From NCBI GenBank assembly GCA_002346545.1, contig DEAA01000011.1, positions 62,102-126,101 of the forward strand: 64,000 nucleotides of DNA, given 5' to 3'. The notes under the pieces were generated by a model. That model was not told the DNA's origin. It saw nothing but the letters and a program-made list of their open reading frames with translations, and did no database searches. Made by a program: the position numbers and the translations under genes. Positions 44,301 to 50,994 of this stretch are shown piece by piece (positions within the stretch are counted from its first letter, which is position 1; every line of letters starts with the position of its first letter). This stretch comes from Acidobacteria bacterium UBA2994. GTDB taxonomy: Bacteria; Acidobacteriota; Vicinamibacteria; Vicinamibacterales; UBA8438.

Positions 44301-45248
44301 GCGGTTGAGAAACGGGCGGTTCCCCATCTCAGCCAAGCCATGTTTCAGGGTTCCGGCCCGGCCGTTGGCGTCGTTGCGAGCCTCGGTCTGCGCCACGAAG
44401 ACCCGGCCGACCGAATCGACCGCCATGCCGTAGAGCAACGTCCCAACCGTGTCGACCACCTCGACTAGGGCGTCGGTCGCCGTATCGAACACGAACAGGT
44501 CGCGGTCCGGCACGGCGGGGTGGCGCACGATATCGGCGTCATACCCGAGTGACAACACGTTGTTGTTGTCGACCACATGCTCCTGCGCGTCGAAAGTACA
44601 TAGCTCGCCGTCGATCGGCCCGACACAACCGGAGAGCTGAGTCTGGTTGTTGGATTCGAACGGCGCAACGAACAGTCGGTTACCCCGAACGGCGAGCGCG
44701 CGGGGATCCTGGGCCGTGATCGACAGCCGGCGTACGACCGACCGCGTTGCCACGTCCACCACAGCCACCTCGTTCTCCGACGACAACGAGACGTAGGCTT
44801 TCTCGTCGCTGGCGAAGACAACACCTACGGGCTCGTCGAAGCGGGTTCCTCGACTCACCGGATCGAGATCCTGCACAGTCGCCACGACCTGCAGGTAGGT
44901 CGGACTAGAGCTGTCAGTGTCGACGACACTCACCGCGTCGGACACGTGGTTAGCCACCCAGACTTCCCGGCCATCAGGTCGAACGGCAACGCCTACCGGA
45001 TCGACGCCAACCCGTACCCGCGCGACGAGCTCGAGGGACGCCGCGTCGAGGACATCCAGGGTCGCCCCCGGCGTGTTGGCCACGTAGACCAATCCTCCGC
45101 TGACCGCAATCGGGCCGGCATGGGGGCTCAAAAAGTTGGGCGTACCGGTCGCCGGATCCTGCGAGCTCGCCGGAGAAGCCACTAGCAGCACCAGCAGCGC
45201 CGAACGGGCCCCCCAGCCGGAAGATGTCGCGCGTCTTTGCAAGGCCAT
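41343..45248 (-). CDS. Large secreted YVTN-propeller / dihaem / sorbosone-dehydrogenase-like protein
   Basis: A 1301-residue protein from the ATG at 45248, where a signal peptide begins (MALQRRATSSGWGARSALLV, LLVASPASSQ); the open frame upstream overlaps the divergent MBL gene and is not used. Domains in order: YVTN/YncE-type propeller (about 35-440, VYVANTPGATLDVLDAASL, VWVANHVSDAVSVVD), a c-haem region with CESCH (467-471) and CGNCH (634-638) resembling dihaem peroxidase-type proteins, an IPT/TIG-like segment (LFVDGRRVDG ... GLHFLQVQNPDGLFSN), and a C-terminal glucose/sorbosone dehydrogenase-like propeller (AAVVPDGRVLVSDAAGRLWF, LYVALGDAGTEPAEAAS). A periplasmic electron-transfer scaffold or oxidase is inferred. 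Coupled to the PQQ-cupredoxin gene. Confidence 0.87.
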   Translation of the reverse strand: MALQRRATSSGWGARSALLVLLVASPASSQDPATGTPNFLSPHAGPIAVSGGLVYVANTPGATLDVLDAASLELVARVRVGVDPVGVAVRPDGREVWVANHVSDAVSVVDTDSSSPTYLQVVATVQDLDPVSRGTRFDEPVGVVFASDEKAYVSLSSENEVAVVDVATRSVVRRLSITAQDPRALAVRGNRLFVAPFESNNQTQLSGCVGPIDGELCTFDAQEHVVDNNNVLSLGYDADIVRHPAVPDRDLFVFDTATDALVEVVDTVGTLLYGMAVDSVGRVFVAQTEARNDANGRAGTLKHGLAEMGNRPFLNRVTRVDCAGASCGPPEFLELEPLPPAEPAPDAALATPYAISVSADDRTLVATAASSDVLFTLDAASGAVLGRVAVGAVPRGVALESAADGAATRAWVLNAVDNSVSLVDLTDRTQPQLAATIPLDDPTHLVVKLGRVAFSTARASTGGTFSCESCHPDGHTDQLLWVLDTPVCNVAGCTQVPPRSTMPIRGLRDTAPYHWDGIPGDPYGGANTANIGTSVTANCDPLVPESCTRQLLDGTLATTMCLVDDCPINDEGLPGALDATERDALARFLLSVPYPPAQRRSYDNVLSTTATTGFRVFHIDGVPGDQPGDRANVCGNCHRLPFWVSTNTPGTGMDAPTWRGAYDRWLILPQGRWNVVDLRRQSERDAGFPERNMWGAAFGVQVPFWNMVTEGSTGFSGAYARTLTLSRSTATAELTSDLLAALELADQEGAVFLQGEGVFIEHDTVTAARFAYDAGFYLEQDGARRAFSRSALVSMAREGEFVGTFIGRVGPNVDLDHPQPALWTLGPIQDQQGRQVFPRDFGDGRALQISARHVQPGAKLFVDGRRVDGTLRCQTGVLPSCTSEIIEVDLAQSPPVSGLHFLQVQNPDGLFSNEFIFHRAMAATASAVSAPGDTMAGVATDTVLLSLPRMPVVDGVVSTADGLRFELETMAEGFEAPARAAVVPDGRVLVSDAAGRLWFVGADGQRAPAPALVLPEALMPGAGDVPEVVVDPAFEKSGFIYVLYTRQLSGTSPTRQLVRYRAVEERFAEPAVLIDALPAGPGDTGRLAIGGDQQLYVALGDAGTEPAEAASYRGKVLRIALDGTTPVDNPFLSPIFAGGLRQPLTLAWPSESESLWVADLDSSGTLGITPVTAGSVAPRGSAVASLASVESGSGLEVMAVAFAGAVSAAPVFRDLFLTRRQGAFLERWRLDLETPGRVVASERLLRDHVPPLIDVEAGPDGTLYLITDNAGSAGAALLRLTPLLDFPVLTSPERRISLESR

Positions 45249-45339
45249 CACACCACAGACGATATTGTGCGAGCTGAGACCAGGCGCTGTCCATGGGCGT
45301 GCGTATCCGCAGCGACCGGTTCCCTGGTAGCATCCCAAC

Positions 45340-46368
45340 ATGATCAGACGACGACCCTCCGCGCGAATCCTGCTGGGAGCCACCATGGTCGCCGCCAGCG
45401 GTCTGCTGCTCGCGGCGCAGCCGGCCACAACAGACACACACCGCTTCACGGAAGTGCGCAACGGCATCTTCCTGGCGCAGACCACCGCTCCGGTCTTTAA
45501 CAGCAACGCGCTGGTAATCATCAACGACGACGATGTCGTGTTGGTCGACTCGCACGTAACACCCTCAAAGGCGAGAGATCTGATCGCCTCGGTGCGCACG
45601 CTGACCTCTAATCAGATCACGGCCGTCATCAACTCCCACCACCATTGGGACCATGCCCACGGGAACCAGGAGTTCACCGACATCCCGATCATCGGACACG
45701 AGTTCACCTACGAGAAGCTGGCCACGGCGCCACTCGACGAACCCACCTATACCCGTGGCGTGGTCGGCAACCAGGCACGCCTGGAGCGGATGCAAGAAGA
45801 GATCGCCGACGCAACCGACGCGACTGAGCAGGCGCGTCGGCAGGCTGACTACGACCTCTTCGCCGCGCATGTCCAAGACTTCGACGAAATCGCCCCAGTG
45901 CCACCATCGGTCACCATGAGCGACCGGATGACGCTCTATCGCGGCAATCGCGAGATCCAGATCTTGTTCCTCGGGCGAGCGCACACCGGCGGCGACGTCG
46001 CCGTCTACTTTCCCGACGACGGAGTGGTATTCACGGGCGACATGGCACTCAACGGCCCCTCGTTTCTGGGCGATGGCTTTGTCGATGAGTGGCCACAGAC
46101 GCTCGAGAACCTGAAGGCGCTCGACTTCGACGTATTCGTCCCCGGACATGGTCCGCCCGTAACCGATCTTTCACGGATCGATGTGGTCCAAGACTACTAC
46201 CGGGACCTCTGGCGGGAGACCGAAACAAAGTATCGCGAGGGCGTGAGTGTCGAGGAGGCCTCACGCACGATCGACCTGACGAGTCACACCGGCATCCCGA
46301 TCCGCAACGTCGGTGTAGACCCGTTGACCGTGGGACGCATCTACCAGCGGCTGGAGAATCCGGACTGA
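45340..46368 (+). CDS. Secreted metallo-beta-lactamase-fold hydrolase
   Basis: A 342-residue protein. Signal peptide MIRRRPSARILLGATMVAAS, GLLLAAQ. Zinc motif VINSHHHWDHAHGN gives His100, His102, Asp104 and His105; other ligands are the His in GRAHTGGDVAVY, the Asp in FTGDMAL and the His in FVPGHGPPV. A helical insertion with QARLERMQEEIADATDATEQ lies between strands and resembles the quinoprotein-associated/SoxH-like MBL group. Divergent from the 1301-residue redox protein with 91 bp between start codons; functional linkage to that electron-transfer pair is plausible but unproven. Third exported MBL protein in the window. Confidence 0.87.
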   Translation: MIRRRPSARILLGATMVAASGLLLAAQPATTDTHRFTEVRNGIFLAQTTAPVFNSNALVIINDDDVVLVDSHVTPSKARDLIASVRTLTSNQITAVINSHHHWDHAHGNQEFTDIPIIGHEFTYEKLATAPLDEPTYTRGVVGNQARLERMQEEIADATDATEQARRQADYDLFAAHVQDFDEIAPVPPSVTMSDRMTLYRGNREIQILFLGRAHTGGDVAVYFPDDGVVFTGDMALNGPSFLGDGFVDEWPQTLENLKALDFDVFVPGHGPPVTDLSRIDVVQDYYRDLWRETETKYREGVSVEEASRTIDLTSHTGIPIRNVGVDPLTVGRIYQRLENPD

Positions 46369-46370
46369 CG

Positions 46371-46838
46371 ATGGATGGCGACGACGTGCTCCGGGAGCAA
46401 CTCGGTCGGCTGCTCGACGGCGCCCAGGCGCATATCCGACCGCAAGAACTGTTCGAACGATTCCCGCTCGATCGGATCAACGCCGCACTGCCCGGCGTAC
46501 CGTACACGCCGTGGCAACTGCTCGAACATCTGCGCCTCGCGCAGCGGGACATCCTCGATTATGTCTCCGACGGCGACTACCAGGAGCTGACGTTCCCGGA
46601 TGGGTACTGGCCGACCGCCGAGGGCAAGGCCTCCGAGACCGAGTGGCGGTCCAGTGTGGAGCAGTTTCTGGCCGATCTCGACGCCCTGCGCACTATCGCA
46701 CGCGACCCGGATCGTGATCTCATGGCGCCGCTCCAGCGTAACCCGGAGCACACTCTGCTGCGAGAGCTCCTGATCATCGGGAACCACAACTCCTATCACC
46801 TGGGACAACTCGTAGTAATGCACCGGGCGCAGGCGTAG
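46371..46838 (+). CDS. DinB-family four-helix metal-binding protein
   Basis: A 155-residue cytoplasmic protein from the ATG at 46371, 2 nt after the MBL stop. It has the DinB/YfiT four-helix pattern with metal-ligand histidines in WQLLEHLRLAQRDIL and the closing NHNSYHLGQLVVMHR (two His). Helix two carries the tryptophan-rich FPDGYWPTAEGKASETEW. DinB proteins bind a divalent metal and include thiol-S-transferases (bacillithiol, mycothiol) among many uncharacterised members. No independent Shine-Dalgarno is seen, consistent with translational coupling. A small hairpin (46900-46918) 62 nt after the stop could end this transcript. Confidence 0.88.
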   Translation: MDGDDVLREQLGRLLDGAQAHIRPQELFERFPLDRINAALPGVPYTPWQLLEHLRLAQRDILDYVSDGDYQELTFPDGYWPTAEGKASETEWRSSVEQFLADLDALRTIARDPDRDLMAPLQRNPEHTLLRELLIIGNHNSYHLGQLVVMHRAQA

Positions 46839-47011
46839 GAGAAATCGCGGCGCACTCCTCGGCGTGGTGACTGAAGGAACTAACCCGCCACCAAAGGATG
46901 GTTGGCTTTCAGTCAACCTGAAGACTCCAACGAAGGGACTGGAGACGGGACCGACCAACGCAGAAACGTGCTAGGCGATGACATAATCTGGCCGTTTCCG
47001 ACCGACGAACC

Positions 47012-47863
47012 ATGTCTGCACCTCGTGGTGTCACCCCCCTCGTGGTTTTCCTCTTCCTTGGTGGCGCTGTCTTCACGTTCGACCGGTGGCGAGGGGGCGA
47101 CGACCGCGCGACCCGGACGATCGAGATTGGCGAACTGCAGCTGGCCGGCATCCGGGAACGCTGGACCGTCCAGTGGGATCGTCCACCGACCGAGGCGGAA
47201 CTGAGGGGGCTCGTCAACGACGCGATCCGGGAAGAGATCCTCTATCGCGAGGCGCTCCGCCTTGGGCTCGATCGTGACGACACGATCGTTCGCCGTCGGC
47301 TCGCACAGAAGATGACGTTCATGCTGGAAGATGGCGTTGGCGTCGATCCACCGGATGAGGCGACCGTCGTGGCCTATCACGCGGCTCATGGCAACCGGTA
47401 TCGCGAACCCCGCCGTACCACGTTCGTTCATGTGTACCTGAGCCGGGATCGGCGGGAGGATCCGGAAGCAGACGCCGCGATGCTCCTCGATCAGCTAACC
47501 ACCGGTCCTCCCAACGCATGGCGGCAACTAGGCGACCCGTTCATGCTGTTGCGTGAATACGCCGACCGGAGCGACCAGGAGATTGCGGAGCTCTTCGGCA
47601 GCGACTTCGCCGGGGTGCTCGGCGACCTGCCGCCGAACGGCTGGCGCGGACCGGTCCGATCCGCCTATGGGGTGCATCTAGTTCGCGTCGTGGCCCGGGC
47701 CGACGCCCAGCAGCTTCCGCTGGACGAGATACGCGAGCGGGTGATTCAGGATTTGCTCGCGGACCGACGGCGCGAGCTGAACCAAACGGCGTTCGACGAG
47801 CTCCGGGAACGGTATGACGTGCAGGTGGGAGATCTGGGTGCGAGTCAATCGGATACGAGCTGA
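47012..47863 (+). CDS. Parvulin-type peptidyl-prolyl isomerase, membrane-anchored
   Basis: A 283-residue protein. An uncleaved N-terminal membrane anchor (VTPLVVFLFLGGAVFTF) precedes an SurA/PrsA-like N-terminal helical region (TEAELRGLVNDAIREEILYR, REALRLGLDRDDTIVRRRLAQK) and a degenerate PpiC-type domain (about 130-235, TFVHVYLSRDRR, VLGDLPPNGWRGPVRSAYGV, HLVRVVARADAQQLPLDEI). It should help fold exported proteins. A HupE/UreJ gene starts 10 bp after its stop; this PPIase-HupE pairing recurs in bacteria and suggests the isomerase serves that membrane protein or its co-expressed partners (inference). Confidence 0.85.
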   Translation: MSAPRGVTPLVVFLFLGGAVFTFDRWRGGDDRATRTIEIGELQLAGIRERWTVQWDRPPTEAELRGLVNDAIREEILYREALRLGLDRDDTIVRRRLAQKMTFMLEDGVGVDPPDEATVVAYHAAHGNRYREPRRTTFVHVYLSRDRREDPEADAAMLLDQLTTGPPNAWRQLGDPFMLLREYADRSDQEIAELFGSDFAGVLGDLPPNGWRGPVRSAYGVHLVRVVARADAQQLPLDEIRERVIQDLLADRRRELNQTAFDELRERYDVQVGDLGASQSDTS

Positions 47864-47873
47864 CATCTCGGCC

Positions 47874-48878
47874 ATGCAGCTTCATGCGGCCGCGGTGCTT
47901 CTTCTGCTTAACTCCGGCGCCACGGCGGTCTCCGCCCACGAGGTGCGACCGGCATATCTCGAGCTCCGCGAGCTCGACGCCGGCCTGGTGGAAATCACCT
48001 GGAAACAACCAATCCTCCCGAGCGGGGATCCCACCCTGGCCCTTCGACTCCCGCTGGAACCCCAGCTTCCCTCGCACTGCGTGGAGGCATCGCGAGCGCT
48101 CCCCGACGTCACCGACACCGTTTTGCTGGAGCGGTGGACGGTCAGTTGCGGCGACGAGGGTCTCGCTGGTGCCCGCGTGGAAATCGTAGGTCTCGCCAGG
48201 ACCCTGACCGACGTCCTGCTCCGCGTACGGTGGGCGGATGGAAACGCGACCGACCATCTGCTCCGGCCAGACGGGCCATTCGTAGTCCTCGCCGCGTCGG
48301 CTGCCGGCCTGGCCGTGCCGGCCTACCTCGAGCTCGGCGTCGAGCATCTCCTGTTCGGCTTCGACCACATCCTGTTCGTGGTGGGGCTGATGTGCTTCGT
48401 CCGCCGACCGATCCAGCTCGTGCAGGTCGTAACGTCGTTCACGGTGGCCCACAGCATCACCCTGGCGCTGTCGACTCTTGGCGTAATGACGCTGTCGCAG
48501 GGACCGGTCGAGGCGGTCATCGCCCTCAGCATTCTCTTTCTGGCCGTTGAGCTCAGTCGAGGCGCCGACCCGAGCTCGCCGATGAGCCGGTGGCCGTGGT
48601 CCATCGCCTTCGGCTTCGGGCTTCTCCACGGGTTCGGCTTCGCCGGCGCCCTGTCCGAAATCGGACTGCCGGGCGACGCGCGGGTTACCGCACTCTTCTT
48701 ATTCAACGTGGGTGTGGAGGTTGGCCAATTACTGGTGGTGGGCGGCCTGCTGAGCCTGCTGTGGCTGATCCGACGGATCCCAGTCGACCTCCCCCCGTTG
48801 ACCACGCAGCTCCCGGTCTATCTGATGGGGACGGTCTCAGCCTACTGGTTCATCGACCGCGTGGCAGGTCTGCTCTAA
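47874..48878 (+). CDS. HupE/UreJ family 2 membrane protein
   Basis: A 334-residue protein from the ATG at 47874, where a signal peptide begins (MQLHAAAVLLLLNSGATAVS, AHE). A roughly 150-residue periplasmic domain (VRPAYLELRELDAGLVEITW, two cysteines) is followed by six to seven transmembrane segments. The HupE/UreJ-2 signature is GVEHLLFGFDHILFVVGLM, HSITLALSTLG and FGFGLLHGFGFAGALSEIGL, with histidines on the membrane helices suited to nickel/cobalt or other metal passage. In the first family described it transports nickel for hydrogenase or urease, neither of which is seen here, so another cargo is possible. Operonic with the parvulin gene. Confidence 0.9.
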   Translation: MQLHAAAVLLLLNSGATAVSAHEVRPAYLELRELDAGLVEITWKQPILPSGDPTLALRLPLEPQLPSHCVEASRALPDVTDTVLLERWTVSCGDEGLAGARVEIVGLARTLTDVLLRVRWADGNATDHLLRPDGPFVVLAASAAGLAVPAYLELGVEHLLFGFDHILFVVGLMCFVRRPIQLVQVVTSFTVAHSITLALSTLGVMTLSQGPVEAVIALSILFLAVELSRGADPSSPMSRWPWSIAFGFGLLHGFGFAGALSEIGLPGDARVTALFLFNVGVEVGQLLVVGGLLSLLWLIRRIPVDLPPLTTQLPVYLMGTVSAYWFIDRVAGLL

Positions 48879-48953
48879 CGCGCTCTCCCAGGCAAGAGCT
48901 GCCGCCGCCGGGAACGGATGTGCAACATCACCCGGCCTGCTGCCAAACACGCG

Positions 48954-48980
48954 TATAATCCAGCGTGGTCGCTTGCGACC
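48954..48980 (+). promoter_or_regulatory. Promoter and palindrome candidate upstream of P7
   Basis: A perfect TATAAT (48954-48959) is followed 7 bp later by the palindrome GGTCGC-TT-GCGACC (48967-48980), which would straddle the transcription start. No matching -35 is visible. The P7 ATG is at 49013. The palindrome does not resemble the one at 5249 and 7724. Confidence 0.4.
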
Positions 48981-49012
48981 CTTTCATACTGACGCAACAC
49001 AGGAGCACACGG

Positions 49013-50032
49013 ATGACTCAGTCAACCTTCCGGATGCTGGTCGGCGCCGCCACCCTGGCCCTACTGACGCCGACGAGCGTTACGGCCCAGGCGACGCCGA
49101 AGACCCCCTGGGGGGACCCTGATCTACAGGGCACCTACACAAACAAGACGATCACGCCGCTCGAGCGACCGGAGTCGCTGGGTGACAAGGAATTCCTAAC
49201 CAACGAAGAGGTGGCCTCGCAGGAGCAGGCACGCCTGGATCGGAACGAAGAGCTGCTGCTGGCGCCACCGCGTCGCACCAGCGCAGGCGGCAACGTCGGA
49301 GGCTACAACAACTTCTGGCTGGACGGCGGGACCCGTCCCACCGGACGCACGTCGCTCATCTCGGATCCACCGACCGGCCGGATGCCGCCGCGCACCTCTT
49401 CCGGCATGAGCCGGAAGTCGGCGCACGACGACGTCTTCCCCGTCGAGGGTCCATTCGACTCGTGGGAAGACCTGGAGCTTAACGATCGCTGCCTGGTTTG
49501 GTCAGCCGGACCACCGATGCTGCCGAGCGCCTACAACAACAACTTCATCATCATGCAGACCCCGGGCCTGGTGTCGATCTACATCGAGATGATCCACGAC
49601 TTCCGTATGATCCCCATCGATGGCCGTGACCATATCCCGTCGAGCATTCCGCAGTGGCACGGCAACTCCCGCGGTCACTGGGAAGGCGACACGCTGGTCG
49701 TGACGACCCGGAACATCCGTAAAACCGAGGCAAACGCTGCCGCGGTCGGTGGAGACCAGGTCATCCTGCGGGTGGCGAACGGCTCCGACGAGGACACCAT
49801 CACCGTCACCGAGCGATTCACCAGGGTAGACGCAGACACCGTGCACTACGAGTTCACGATCGAGGATCCGACCCACTGGACTGACGCCTGGACCGGCGAG
49901 TTCCCGTTCGTAGCGCTCCCCGAAGACGAGCTGCTCTACGAGTACGCCTGCCATGAGGGAAACTACAGCATGACCAACATTCTGGGTGGCGAGCGGGAGT
50001 TGGAGAAGGCAGGCCGCACCAATCAGCAGTAG
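49013..50032 (+). CDS. Secreted CHEGN-family protein, paralogue P7
   Basis: A 339-residue protein from the ATG at 49013, with AGGAG seven bases upstream, starting the signal peptide (MTQSTFRMLVGAATLALLTP, TSVTAQ). Landmarks: GDPDLQGTYTNKTITPLERP, FLTNEEVASQEQARLDRNEE, RTSLISDPPTGRMPPRT, NDRCLVWSAGPPMLP, YNNNFIIMQTPGLVSIYIEM, IHDFRMIPIDGRDHI, NSRGHWEGDTLVVTTRNI, TERFTRVDADTVHYEFTI and YACHEGNYSMTNILGGERE. It has a short insertion after the HWEGD block (KTEANAAAVGGDQVILRVAN). It stands alone, 134 bp after the HupE gene with its own promoter-like sequence, and is convergent with the EamA relic. Function unknown. Confidence 0.86.
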   Translation: MTQSTFRMLVGAATLALLTPTSVTAQATPKTPWGDPDLQGTYTNKTITPLERPESLGDKEFLTNEEVASQEQARLDRNEELLLAPPRRTSAGGNVGGYNNFWLDGGTRPTGRTSLISDPPTGRMPPRTSSGMSRKSAHDDVFPVEGPFDSWEDLELNDRCLVWSAGPPMLPSAYNNNFIIMQTPGLVSIYIEMIHDFRMIPIDGRDHIPSSIPQWHGNSRGHWEGDTLVVTTRNIRKTEANAAAVGGDQVILRVANGSDEDTITVTERFTRVDADTVHYEFTIEDPTHWTDAWTGEFPFVALPEDELLYEYACHEGNYSMTNILGGERELEKAGRTNQQ

Positions 50033-50052
50033 CGGTACCGCCTGGAAAGAGC

Positions 50053-50095
50053 ACGCGCGTCGTTCCGTCCCCTCCAGGGGACGGGCGGCGCGCGT
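50053..50095. terminator. Bidirectional GC hairpin between P7 and the EamA relic
   Basis: CCGTCCCC (50065-50072), loop TCCA, GGGGACGG (50077-50084) is a perfect inner stem; ACGCGCG (50053-50059) and CGCGCGT (50089-50095) extend it. It sits midway between two convergent stop codons (50032 and 50108), the expected place for a shared terminator, though no T-tract is present. Confidence 0.6.
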
Positions 50096-50107
50096 TCGTG
50101 TGTACGG

Positions 50108-50994
50108 CTACTTCGAGACGACGAGCAGTACCGCGGCCACCACTACTACCGAGCAGCCCATCGTCCAGAGGGTCAGCACCTCGTCGCCCAGCACCGAGCC
50201 GAGGACCAGCGCGATCACCGGGTTGACGTAGGCGTAGGTCGCCGCCTTGGCGGGTGTCGAGGCCTTGAGCAGCCAGAGATAGCAGGCATAGGCAACCGAG
50301 CCGAACACCATCACGTAACCCCAGGCCATGAAGGCGCGAGGCGGAACGCCCCCGAGATCAAGCCGTGCCCACTCGCCGGTCAGCGCCGACAGCACCAGCA
50401 GCGCCAGACCTCCCGCCAGCATCTGCATGCCGGCCGAGAGCGCTTGCGAGGCGGGCTGGTCGGCATGCCGGGCAAAGACCGACCCGCTGGCCCACAGGAG
50501 CGACGCGATGACGATGACCGAGGCGCCGACGGGGTCAAGCTGACGACCGCCGCTCGTCTGCGTCGGATCAATCAGCAACGTCACCCCGCCGAACCCAAGG
50601 ACGACGCCGAGCATGACCCGACCGGACGGACGCATACCGCCGGGCCGGCCCCAGTCAATGAGCACGACCCACAACGGCACCAAACCGATGATCAGCGCCC
50701 CAAGTCCAGACGGTACTGTCTGCAGCGACCAGCTCATCAACCCGTTGCACCAGTCGCCATCGCCATGCCGATGAGAGCGGTGGTGAGATAGTGTCGGGGA
50801 GCGGGCCACGCCGCGCTATGGCTCCGGGCCCAGGCAAGAAACACCAGTCCCGGCGCCGCAAACCGGATACCGGCCAGGAAGAACGGCGGAATATCGGCGA
50901 CGCCGAAGCGTATCGCCAGGTAGGTGGATCCCCAGATCAGATAGATGGCGGCGAACGCCCCGGTCAGCGCGAGTCGGGACGGCCGGGACGTCAC
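50108..50994 (-). pseudogene. EamA-family (drug/metabolite exporter) gene with a frameshift
   Basis: Two overlapping frames together make one EamA/DMT transporter of the usual ten-helix length. The first, from the GTG at 50994 that overlaps the thiolase stop (GTGA), encodes GAFAAIYLIWGSTYLAIRFG, PPFFLAGIRFAAPGLVFLAW and ends ALIGMAMATGATG. The second resumes at CNGLMSWSLQTVPSGLGALI and continues through IGLVPLWVVLIDWGRPGG, FGGVTLLIDP, ASLLWASGSVFARHADQPAS, YACYLWLLKASTPAKAATYAY to the stop at 50108. A one-base shift in about 50744-50758 joins them into a continuous family sequence. It is a recent mutation or an assembly/base-call error; if real, the gene is inactive. It is the last gene of the thiolase operon. 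Confidence 0.85.

Noticed and set aside
45249..45599. N-terminal extension of the 1301-residue protein
   Set aside because: Would overlap the divergent MBL gene; the signal peptide starts at 45248.
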